Positions 1 to 4,450 of a stretch of 8,483 bases of DNA are shown here, piece by piece (position 1 is the first letter of the stretch; every line of letters starts with the position of its first letter). This stretch comes from Candidatus Alectryobacillus merdavium (GTDB taxonomy: Bacteria > Bacillota_I > Bacilli_A > RFN20 > CAG-826), in the NCBI GenBank assembly GCA_017694735.1, contig JADIMN010000002.1:1-8483 (forward strand). The letters are read 5' to 3'. The position numbers and the translations under genes are program-made. The notes beneath the pieces are model-generated. The model was not told where the DNA came from and made no database searches. It saw nothing but the letters and a program-made list of their open reading frames with translations.

Positions 1-1
1 A

Positions 2-274
2 CAAATGGACGTAAGACTTAAATTTACTAACAATACCGGTAATACAGGCAATTTCAAAGTTGTTATGTCGAGTTCAGGCGGAGTAATTTATCCCTTTGTT
101 TCACTTGACGGAGTATTTGCTTATCCAGGAAAAAGGATTGAAAAGGCAAACAAATTAATGGGAATGATAGATTTAGGAACAATAGAAAATGGAAAATCTG
201 TTTCGGTAAATTTCTTTACAGCCTTAACAGCTGTATCCACAGCACCTTTTATTATCGGTGTTGTTCGTGCCTAA
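2..274 (+). CDS. C-terminal part of a cargo protein of unknown function (5' end outside window)
   Basis: The frame is open to the left edge and ends with TAA at 272-274, giving about 90 residues. The first ATG at 5 has no room for a ribosome site, so this is most likely a gene fragment. The protein is rich in Gly, Ser, Val, Phe and Asn, with alternating hydrophobic residues (LKFTNN, FKVVMSSSGG, YPFVSLDG, DLGTIENGKSVSVNFF, PFIIGVV), which suggests a beta-sandwich; it has no catalytic motif I recognise. If the window is circular, it lies directly after the partial gene at 8133-8483, but one base out of frame (codons of that gene would run 1-3, 4-6 and stop at 19-21). The two pieces would give a protein of about 208 residues. 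A bidirectional terminator follows at 285-314. Real coding is likely; the function is unknown. Confidence 0.6.
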   Translation, partial: QMDVRLKFTNNTGNTGNFKVVMSSSGGVIYPFVSLDGVFAYPGKRIEKANKLMGMIDLGTIENGKSVSVNFFTALTAVSTAPFIIGVVRA

Positions 275-284
275 CTTTAATAAA

Positions 285-314
285 AAAAGCCTTATCATTT
301 ATGATAAGGCTTTT
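285..314. terminator. Bidirectional intrinsic terminator between cargo gene and par operon
   Basis: AAAAGCCTTATCA (285-297) pairs perfectly with TGATAAGGCTTTT (302-314) around a 4-nt loop. The A-run at 282-288 and T-run at 311-314 allow termination on either strand. It lies 11 bp after the stop of the plus-strand cargo fragment. Its core closely resembles the terminator at 7101-7131. Confidence 0.8.
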
Positions 315-318
315 ATAT

Positions 319-375
319 GTAATTACTATGTAATAATTACATTATTTTATTGTGTAATTATTACATAGTAATTAC
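319..375. repeat. Perfect 23-bp inverted repeat overlapping the RHH gene stop codon
   Basis: Bases 319-341 are the exact reverse complement of 353-375, with an 11-bp spacer (342-352). The arms are built from GTAATTAC and TGTAATTATTACA palindromes and contain almost no G or C. The right arm covers the stop codon of the minus-strand gene at 372-374. It could be a 3' stabilising hairpin for the partition mRNA, or a binding site for the RHH protein, since the TTGTGTAAT core inside it recurs in the parA promoter region. It lacks a strong U-tract, so it is a poor terminator alone. Confidence 0.8.
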
Positions 376-659
376 TTTTTTTCTTTTTTTATAGCTTCAT
401 ATAACAATAATTCTACATATTTATTGAAACTCAAATGTTTGTTGTTTGCTATTTCTTTTATCTGTTCATACAAAAAAGGGTACATAACAAGCTGCACACG
501 TTTAGTGCGTTTTTTACTTTCTAAAACCTTTTGTAAATTATCATCATTATTCTTTTCTACTTTTTCTTCTGTTGCCGGAACATCTTCCTTATTAAGCATT
601 TCCATAACTGCGCCAAAGTTTTGACTTATGTTATTTGTGAAATCTTTATTGTTTTTCAT
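372..659 (-). CDS. Ribbon-helix-helix partition partner (ParG/Omega-like), second gene of par operon
   Basis: This 95-residue protein has a charged, probably disordered N-terminal half (1-50, rich in Asn, Glu and Lys) and a basic C-terminal half. Around 52-92, KRTKRVQLVMYPFLYEQIKEIA..SFNKYVELLLYEAI fits a ribbon-helix-helix fold: a beta strand (KRVQLVM) for DNA contact, then two helices, the second starting at SFNKYV. Small proteins of this shape downstream of parA normally bind the centromere and the par promoter, stimulate the ParA ATPase through their flexible N-terminus and repress their own operon. The start ATG (657-659) lies inside the end of parA, overlapping it by 14 bp, with GGGAGAAG about 8 bases upstream, so translation is probably coupled. 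The family assignment rests on size, fold pattern and context, since sequence identity in this group is low. Confidence 0.8.
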   Translation of the reverse strand: MKNNKDFTNNISQNFGAVMEMLNKEDVPATEEKVEKNNDDNLQKVLESKKRTKRVQLVMYPFLYEQIKEIANNKHLSFNKYVELLLYEAIKKEKK

Positions 660-1359
660 CTAACACTTCTCCCGCTAGTTTTTCATAATCAAATGCTCCA
701 TTTGAATAACGAGCATAAGAAAAAATATCTTTGTTTAGCATTTGAGCTTCTCTCAACGCGATACACTCTCTTATTTTAGTATTAAATACTTTTGTTCCTA
801 ATTGTTTAGTTAATCCTTCTAAAACGGTTATTACATTTTTTGAAATGACTGTACGCGCAATAAAACGCGTTAAAAGAATACCTTTTATTTTTATATTTGG
901 ATTGCGTTTTTGTTTAATGGCCAAGATAGTGGTTATAAGTTGATTTATACCTTGTAAGCTATAGGCATCTGCCGTAGTAGTTATTATTATATTGTCTGAT
1001 ATAGATAATGCGTTTAACGTTATAATACCTAAAGAAGGTGGAGTATCTAGTATTATATAATCATAGTCTGTTTTACTTTTTATTATAGTAAATTGAGTTT
1101 TATTATTTAGATTTGCCATATATGGAGAACTAGATATAAAATCTGCTTCTATTGCTTCAGATAGACTTATTTTACCTGTTAATACATCATAGATGTTATT
1201 TTTTGCAGTTGCGTTTACTGTATTACTCAAATTGCATTGTGGATCCAAATCCACTAAAAGTATTTTTTTATTTTTCTTCCTTAGAGCTGTTGATAAGTTT
1301 AAAGCTGTAGTGGTTTTTCCAACACCACCTTTTTGATTTATAATGCTAATTATCTTCAT
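646..1359 (-). CDS. parA: ParA family partition ATPase
   Basis: This 237-residue deviant Walker ATPase of the MinD/ParA superfamily moves or positions plasmid copies along the nucleoid. Visible motifs are the Walker A box with signature lysine KGGVGKTT (residues 10-17), the A' motif LLVDLDPQ (34-41) and Walker B YIILDTPP (101-108). There is no N-terminal DNA-binding domain, so it is the short kind (type Ib or Soj-like). The stretch between Gly62 and Walker B is shorter and less conserved than in typical Soj proteins. The start ATG follows AGAAAGGAA by 5 bases. It is the first gene of a two-gene minus-strand operon with the RHH protein; its partner probably represses the promoter at 1420-1448. 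Confidence in the family is very high. Confidence 0.95.
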   Translation of the reverse strand: MKIISIINQKGGVGKTTTALNLSTALRKKNKKILLVDLDPQCNLSNTVNATAKNNIYDVLTGKISLSEAIEADFISSSPYMANLNNKTQFTIIKSKTDYDYIILDTPPSLGIITLNALSISDNIIITTTADAYSLQGINQLITTILAIKQKRNPNIKIKGILLTRFIARTVISKNVITVLEGLTKQLGTKVFNTKIRECIALREAQMLNKDIFSYARYSNGAFDYEKLAGEVLDEKQ

Positions 1360-1375
1360 ATTATTTCCTTTCTAT

Positions 1376-1448
1376 TTGTGTAATATAATTATGTATAAAT
1401 TGTGTAATATAATAATATAATTATAGCATAAATAAAATAAATCTGAAA
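1376..1448 (-). promoter_or_regulatory. parA promoter with two 14-bp direct repeats (likely operator/centromere)
   Basis: On the minus strand an extended -10 (TG-C-TATAAT, 1428-1420) is preceded at 17 bp by a weak -35 TTTCAG (1448-1443). Between the predicted start and the parA ribosome site lie two exact plus-strand copies of TTGTGTAATATAAT (1376-1389 and 1400-1413), offset by 24 bp. Direct repeats placed over the promoter of a ParA/RHH operon are normally the binding sites for the RHH partner. The operator role is inferred. Confidence 0.6.
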
Positions 1449-1450
1449 GC

Positions 1451-1482
1451 TAACTTCCTAAAAGCCGAAAAATAGGAAGTTA
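1451..1482. repeat. Perfect 10-bp inverted repeat TAACTTCCTA, with a further half-site at 1633-1644
   Basis: TAACTTCCTA (1451-1460) and TAGGAAGTTA (1473-1482) flank a 12-bp spacer. AAATAGGAAGTT occurs here (1470-1481) and again exactly at 1633-1644; a shorter TAGGAAGT occurs at 2057-2064. The purpose is unknown; protein binding sites or part of the centromere are possible. The interval 1360-1701 holds no credible gene; besides this repeat it contains the par promoter, a plus-strand terminator-like hairpin (1495-1532) and a small hairpin AATTTTG/CAAAATT (1580-1597). Confidence 0.65.
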
Positions 1483-1494
1483 AAAACGTCAAAG

Positions 1495-1532
1495 CAGGTA
1501 CTAAACCACAATATATAGTGCCTGTCTTTTTT
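1495..1532 (+). terminator. Orphan intrinsic terminator-like hairpin
   Basis: CAGGTACT (1495-1502) pairs with AGTGCCTG (1517-1524), with one G-U wobble and a 14-nt loop, followed by TCTTTTTT. It has terminator form on the plus strand, but no plus-strand gene lies just upstream. It could end an unrecognised short RNA or insulate the toxin locus from transcription antisense to parA. Confidence 0.5.
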
Positions 1533-1701
1533 ATTTCCCGTCATTTTTGTTTTCTCATGGTGGATTTTATGTATTTTGTAATTTTGCCGTCAAAATTGGC
1601 ACAAAATCTATATATTGTACTTTTATGTAAAGAAATAGGAAGTTGACTTGTTGTTGTGTTATTTTATTATGTATTTTTATTGTGTATTAATTACATAATA
1701 A

Positions 1702-1730
1702 TTGTATGTATAAATGAAAAATGTTATAAT
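1702..1730 (+). promoter_or_regulatory. Promoter of the toxin mRNA (RNA I)
   Basis: TTGTAT (1702-1707) lies 17 bp from TATAAT (1725-1730), and the -10 is preceded by TG (extended -10, TGTTATAAT). The predicted start is near 1736-1738, just where the 5' stem-loop of the toxin RNA begins. Confidence 0.75.
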
Positions 1731-1781
1731 TTTAATGTTGCTCAACCAAATCCTAGCAACAGGAGGAGGTGCGCTACTACT

Positions 1782-1868
1782 ATGTTATTCGATTTTTTCA
1801 TTGCTGTTATGGCAGGTATAGTTTCTGGTGTTGCTGTTCACTATATTTGCAAGTGGTTAGACAGTTAG
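1782..1868 (+). CDS. Fst-like type I toxin, 28-aa membrane peptide
   Basis: This 28-residue peptide has one hydrophobic helix (about residues 3-24: FDFFIAVMAGIVSGVAVHYI) followed by a short polar tail, CKWLDS. Length, single membrane span, a small-residue AGIVSG segment and the terminal W-L-D pattern match Fst/Ldr-family toxins, which insert into the membrane and kill or stall cells that lose the plasmid. The start is fixed by the strong AGGAGGAGG (1761-1769) about 12 bases upstream and by the direct repeat that covers it. An upstream in-frame ATG at 1656 exists but lies before the promoter. The surrounding promoter, convergent antisense promoter, shared terminator and start-codon repeat are the diagnostic Fst layout. 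The toxin call depends more on this layout than on residue identity. Confidence 0.82.
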   Translation: MLFDFFIAVMAGIVSGVAVHYICKWLDS

Positions 1869-1911
1869 TTAAAGAGCAACTAGCCCATTGCCCGCATTAG
1901 CATCATAATGC

Positions 1912-1953
1912 AAAAGACCTCGAGAAGCCGTTCAACTCATCTCGAGGTCTTTT
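1912..1953. terminator. Shared bidirectional terminator of toxin mRNA and antitoxin RNA
   Basis: A perfect 14-bp stem (1912-1925 with 1940-1953, core GACCTCGAGA) has a 14-nt loop, with A4 on one side and a T-run (1950-1956) on the other, so it terminates both RNAs. The loop reads UUCA on the plus strand and UUGA on the minus strand, both fitting the YUNR U-turn pattern used for first loop-loop contact in antisense RNA pairs. Confidence 0.88.
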
Positions 1954-1955
1954 TT

Positions 1956-1978
1956 TACTACTATGTTATTTGATTTTT
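1956..1978 (+). repeat. Second copy of the toxin start-codon direct repeat
   Basis: The motif tactactatgttatt-Y-gattttt occurs at 1775-1797, across the toxin ATG, and again here, differing at one base. It sits between the antitoxin promoter and the shared terminator, so its complement is transcribed into RNA II. The ATG within this copy opens a frame beginning MLFDF like the toxin, but it has no ribosome site, so it is a pairing element and not a second toxin gene. Confidence 0.85.
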
Positions 1979-1990
1979 ATTTATATGTTT

Positions 1991-2018
1991 ATTATAACAT
2001 GTTCATTAAAATATACAA
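1991..2018 (-). promoter_or_regulatory. Promoter of antitoxin RNA II
   Basis: On the minus strand TTGTAT (2018-2013) is followed after 16 bp by TATAAT (1996-1991), again with an extended TG (TGTTATAAT). The same -35 and extended -10 sequences are used by the toxin promoter. The predicted start is near 1984. Confidence 0.75.
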
Positions 2019-2083
2019 GTTATTCTTTATTGCCATAGAACCTCTTGTTTTAGCTATAGGAAGTACATCCCGTTTTCCTTTAC

Positions 2084-2358
2084 AAAAGCCGCGTAAAATA
2101 AGGGTTTTCACACTGATTACCCACTTTTTTTTCCTCCTATATCCGATTACCCACTTTTTTTTCCTCCCTAAAAAAGCCGCGTAAAATAAGGGTTTTCACA
2201 CTGATTACCCACTTTTTTTTCCTCCTATATCCGATTACCCACTTTTTTTTCCTCCCATTACCCACTTTTTTTTCCTCCCATTACCCACTTTTTTTTCCTC
2301 CCTAAAAAGCCGCATAAAATAAGGGTTTTCACCACGATTACCCACTTTTTTTTCCTCT
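2084..2358. repeat. Iteron-like array, seven 22-bp repeats in larger repeat units; candidate replication origin
   Basis: The 22-mer ATTACCCAC-T8-CCTCC starts at 2116, 2146, 2204, 2234, 2257, 2280 and 2337; six copies are identical and the last differs only at its final base. Start spacings are 30, 58, 30, 23, 23 and 57 bp. A longer block starting AAAAGCCGCGTAAAATAAGG precedes copies 1 and 3 (from 2084 and 2172), making a near-perfect 88-bp tandem duplication, and a diverged version (GCCGCATAAA) precedes copy 7. An AT-rich stretch (2359-2414) adjoins the array. Repeats of this size beside AT-rich DNA, upstream of rep, are typical of initiator-binding iterons. Homology to a known origin was not recognised. 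The uneven spacing and long T-tracts are unusual for classic iterons. Confidence 0.7.
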
Positions 2359-2414
2359 AAAAGTATTTATAAAGATAATAAAAGAATAAAAAAGAGAAAT
2401 TCTTGTCTCAAGGC

Positions 2415-2445
2415 AAAAAAAAAGAACTTAGAAAATCTAAGCTCT
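2415..2445 (-). terminator. Intrinsic terminator of the small Cys4 protein gene
   Basis: On the minus strand AGAGCUUAGA (2445-2436) pairs with UCUAAGUUCU (2432-2423), with one G-U wobble and a 3-nt loop, followed by nine U residues (2423-2415). The stop codon of the gene (2439-2437) lies within the upstream arm. Confidence 0.85.
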
Positions 2446-2634
2446 TTTTGTATATTCTTTTTGACAATCTTTGAACCACAAACAATTCATATTATCACAA
2501 TGCTTAATAGCATAACAAGGACTGTTTCCTTCTTGTAATTGAATAGAATGAATAAAAATTTCTTTTTTCCCAATCTTAGGCAATTTGAAACCTTTATCTT
2601 TAGCATATTTTTTTATGAATTTAATTGTAGGCAT
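2437..2634 (-). CDS. Small SAP-like protein with a four-cysteine C-terminus
   Basis: This 65-residue protein has a basic N-terminal half (MPTIKFIKKYAKDKGFKLPKIGKKEIFIHSIQ) with the helix-loop-helix pattern of SAP or Rho-N domains, which bind nucleic acid. The C-terminal half holds Cys40, Cys46, Cys51 and Cys57 in the pattern PC-x5-C-x4-C-LWFKD-C. From memory, small SAP-like proteins in diderm bacteria end in a similar CDQ..CLWR.DC segment, which may bind a metal. The start ATG has GAGGTGAT six bases upstream on its strand. The gene lies between the repeat array and the rep promoter, divergent from rep. It may be a DNA-binding accessory factor of replication; no direct evidence supports a specific role. 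Confidence 0.75.
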   Translation of the reverse strand: MPTIKFIKKYAKDKGFKLPKIGKKEIFIHSIQLQEGNSPCYAIKHCDNMNCLWFKDCQKEYTKRA

Positions 2635-2677
2635 GATATCACCTCATAAAAAATTTTTCACTTTTTCTGAAAAGTAT

Positions 2678-2706
2678 TTGACAATTTCTAGCGTAACCTA
2701 TAAACT
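2678..2706 (+). promoter_or_regulatory. rep promoter
   Basis: A consensus -35 TTGACA (2678-2683) is followed after 17 bp by TAAACT (2701-2706); TATAAA at 2699 is an alternative -10 with shorter spacing. The predicted start near 2713 gives a leader of about 310 nt before the rep ATG, unusually long and filled with inverted repeats. Confidence 0.65.
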
Positions 2707-2744
2707 AAAATTAACAAAAAATTTGTACGAAAAAAGTAAAATAA

Positions 2745-2878
2745 AAATACAGGTGCTTATAAAGGTACTCGCAATACTTTTATAAGCAGATAATCGGAAA
2801 CCACACTTCCAAAAATCTCTTTACCTGCATTGTTATTTTTATTTGATAGAATAGTTACCCTGAAAATAACTATTCATT
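2745..2878 (-). ncRNA. Countertranscript RNA controlling rep expression
   Basis: A minus-strand transcript from about 2878 would begin with the 9-bp hairpin at 2875-2849 and end at the 14-bp hairpin 2788-2754, followed by the U-rich CCUGUAUUUUUAUUUUA. The length, about 130 nt, is close to the ~136-nt RNAIII of pIP501. It is fully complementary to the early rep leader, so pairing during transcription could favour the downstream attenuator and lower copy number. The promoter and terminator are visible; the RNA itself is inferred. Confidence 0.62.
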
Positions 2879-2884
2879 AAATAG

Positions 2885-2914
2885 ATTTTAACATTGCTAG
2901 TATTTCAATGTCAA
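2885..2914 (-). promoter_or_regulatory. Promoter of the rep countertranscript
   Basis: On the minus strand consensus TTGACA (2914-2909) is followed after 18 bp by TAAAAT (2890-2885), preceded by TG at the extended -10 position (TGTTAAAAT). It points opposite to rep and towards the rep promoter. Confidence 0.68.
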
Positions 2915-2959
2915 ATAAAAATTGTCATAGATGTGAGACTTTTTGACTTCGAGATTTAG

Positions 2960-3000
2960 AAAGCATAGCCGATTATATGTATTTTGGCTATGCTTTTTTT
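2960..3000 (+). terminator. Intrinsic terminator/attenuator in the rep leader
   Basis: AAAGCATAGCC (2960-2970) pairs perfectly with GGCTATGCTTT (2986-2996) around a 15-nt loop, followed by seven T residues (2994-3000). It lies immediately upstream of rep and on its strand, so full rep transcription needs readthrough. Confidence 0.82.
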
Positions 3001-3024
3001 GTACTAGAAACGGAGTGCAAAAAG

Positions 3025-4392
3025 ATGTATATACATAAAAACTTATTGATAGATGAAACATTGACAAACAGAGAAAAAATTGTATTTGCATATCTCTTAA
3101 ATTTTAAAAAGCAGATAAGGATTAGCAATAAAGAAATTGCTATAGCAATAGGAACTACGGAAAGAGAAATAGAAAGAATTGTCGCAGCTCTTATAAAGAA
3201 GAAGTATATTGTCAGTGTCGGAAATACTAATAACAGAAAATTGGAGACTAAAAAATCCATAAGACCAGAGTTTAAAAAGGGACAGTTTAATGGATTTAAT
3301 TTAGATGACGATATTTTAGTTCTTAAACTAGATGCTACAAAAAAATTAATTCTAGCAGAAATAAGAAGTTTTCTGAACTCTAAGATAGGAAAATGCGCAG
3401 TTAGTAATTCTCATTTTGCCAAGCATCTAAATATTACAGAAAGAACTGTAAGATACGCATTAGAGAATTTAGAAAAAGCAAAATTTATAAAGCGTGAATT
3501 TGTAGAAAAAGATGGAATGGTTGAACGTAGATTGTGTTTAACTTTTTCTGCTACTTCTATTGTGAAACAGGATAAGCAGGAAGAAGAAGAACGAAGCGAA
3601 CAAGTAAAAAAAATAGAAGAACAAAAAGATGATGAAGCAATAAAGATTTTCAATATATATCCTAAACGTCCAGATATGACAGAGCAAAAAGTGCAGGAAC
3701 AGAAAAACTTATGTTTACCAATTTTAAAAAATAAAACAAAAGAGGAGTTAGAATATATTAGCTATGTCATAAACAGTAGTAAAAGTTGTGAAAGCTGGAA
3801 AGCTGGATTTATTCCTTATATGTATACTTTTTTGACTAAAAGTCGTGAGAAATATTTCAATGAATCAACGAAAAGTAAATTTGAAAAGTTTAAACGAGAT
3901 AAGTATGTATTAGAAAAATCAGTATGTAATTTGGTAATTCAGAGTTATTATGATGAAATTTTGAAGAAAAAAGGTAATGAAGAACAAAGTACAGATGAAG
4001 AAATTTATATAGATATTTTTTTAAACTATAGCAAAAAATATAAGGATTTAGATATAGTCGCATATAAGCAAATTTGTTTAGCGGAACTTAAAAAAATTAA
4101 ACTGAAAGATACGACATCAAAAAAGAGCGAACAAAAGAAAGAACAGACGAAAACTAAAAGAGAACTTTTAAAAGAGGAAAGGAAAGAGGAACTTATTAAA
4201 CTTTTAACAAAGTTGGAGCATATAAACCAAAATAAGAATATATATTTAAGTTTGTTATCTTTGGCGTTTGATGAAGAAACAAAAAGAAAGTATGAAGCGG
4301 AAATAGCAAGGATTAATTATACGGAAGCTCAAGGTTTAGAACACCTTAGTAAACTGAAAAAAGAACTTGCAACTTTAGAGGATAAAATCTAG
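3025..4392 (+). CDS. rep: Plasmid replication initiator with tandem winged-helix domains
   Basis: The protein has 455 residues from the ATG at 3025, chosen for GGAGTG 8-9 bases upstream; the frame is open from 2977, but that stretch contains the attenuator hairpin. Residues 12-62 (TLTNREKIVFAYLL...ISNKEIAIAIGTTEREIERIVAALIKKKYI) and 103-172 (VSNSHFAKHLNITERTVRYALENLEKAKFI) form two winged helix-turn-helix domains, as in HTH_36-type plasmid initiators. A middle part (about 205-285) has IFNIYPKRPD and ESWKAGFIPYMYTFL, like the C-terminal region of DnaD-like replisome organisers (YPRK...W...IP.PSTFL). The rest is Lys/Glu-rich and helical. It probably binds the origin, perhaps the 2084-2358 repeats, and loads the host helicase, giving theta replication. 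No rolling-circle HUH motif or catalytic Tyr pattern is seen. It is very AT-rich, unlike the relaxase gene. Confidence 0.85.
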   Translation: MYIHKNLLIDETLTNREKIVFAYLLNFKKQIRISNKEIAIAIGTTEREIERIVAALIKKKYIVSVGNTNNRKLETKKSIRPEFKKGQFNGFNLDDDILVLKLDATKKLILAEIRSFLNSKIGKCAVSNSHFAKHLNITERTVRYALENLEKAKFIKREFVEKDGMVERRLCLTFSATSIVKQDKQEEEERSEQVKKIEEQKDDEAIKIFNIYPKRPDMTEQKVQEQKNLCLPILKNKTKEELEYISYVINSSKSCESWKAGFIPYMYTFLTKSREKYFNESTKSKFEKFKRDKYVLEKSVCNLVIQSYYDEILKKKGNEEQSTDEEIYIDIFLNYSKKYKDLDIVAYKQICLAELKKIKLKDTTSKKSEQKKEQTKTKRELLKEERKEELIKLLTKLEHINQNKNIYLSLLSLAFDEETKRKYEAEIARINYTEAQGLEHLSKLKKELATLEDKI

Positions 4393-4450
4393 CAGATAGA
4401 GAAATAAAAATTTTGATGGATAATAACGAACTGAAAGAGAGTGAACAAGA

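Larger units (their letters stand above)
1737..1953 (+). ncRNA. Toxin mRNA (RNA I) of an Fst-type type I toxin-antitoxin locus
   Basis: This predicted ~217-nt structured transcript carries the 28-aa toxin. At its 5' end GTTGCT (1737-1742) can pair with AGCAAC (1755-1760), forming a stem-loop that ends directly at the AGGAGGAGG ribosome site (1761-1769). The same 5' end, as GTTGCTC, also fits GAGCAAC (1874-1880) just past the stop codon, giving an alternative 5'-3' closure. Another perfect hairpin, GCATTA/TAATGC (1894-1911), precedes the terminator (1912-1953). In the enterococcal Fst/par system such helices delay toxin translation until antisense RNA binds. The element positions are read from the sequence; transcription is inferred. 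Confidence 0.7.
1912..1984 (-). ncRNA. Antisense antitoxin RNA (RNA II)
   Basis: This RNA of about 70 nt is predicted to run from about 1984 to the shared terminator at 1912. It contains the complement of the start-codon repeat (1978-1956), so it can pair with the toxin mRNA at 1775-1797 (22 of 23 positions) as well as through the common terminator stem-loop. Covering the toxin start codon would block ribosome entry. Its size, convergent orientation and two separate pairing regions match RNA II of the Fst/par locus. No separate pairing region upstream of the toxin ribosome site (a DRa equivalent) was found. Confidence 0.75.
2713..3024 (+). promoter_or_regulatory. Structured rep mRNA leader (copy-number control region)
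   Basis: The leader holds, in order: a 14-bp hairpin (2754-2788, one G-U, loop CTCGCAA), hairpin GAATAGTTA/TAACTATTC (2849-2875), hairpin ACATTG/CAATGT (2891-2911), a long-range pair TTTTTATTTGA (2836-2846) with TCAAATAAAAA (2911-2921), and a terminator hairpin (2960-3000) ending 24 bp before the rep ATG. A counter-running promoter lies within it (2914-2885). This is the layout of antisense-RNA-controlled transcription attenuation known from Inc18 plasmids such as pIP501 and pAMbeta1. No ORF with a ribosome site was seen in the leader. Confidence 0.65.

Noticed and set aside
424..624. Plus-strand ORF opposite the RHH gene
   Set aside because: Shadow of the minus-strand RHH gene; no ribosome site and unlikely composition.
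1656..1781. Longer toxin ORF starting at 1656
   Set aside because: The start precedes the predicted toxin promoter and has no ribosome site; the 1782 start has AGGAGGAGG and the family length.
1963..2184. Plus-strand ORF beginning MLFDF as a second toxin
   Set aside because: No ribosome site or upstream plus-strand promoter, it follows a terminator, and its start is only the antisense pairing copy of the toxin start region; its end is repeat DNA.
2116..2358. Repeat array as a CRISPR
   Set aside because: Repeats are 22 bp but gaps are 1-36 bp and are themselves repeated; no unique spacers of constant length and no cas genes.
2977..3024. N-terminal extension of Rep from the ATG at 2977
   Set aside because: No ribosome site; the ATG lies in the loop of the attenuator hairpin, whereas ATG 3025 has GGAGTG upstream.
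3025..4392. Rolling-circle or Rep_3 type initiator
   Set aside because: No HUH motif with catalytic Tyr and no Rep_3 signature seen; tandem winged helices and a DnaD-like segment fit better.
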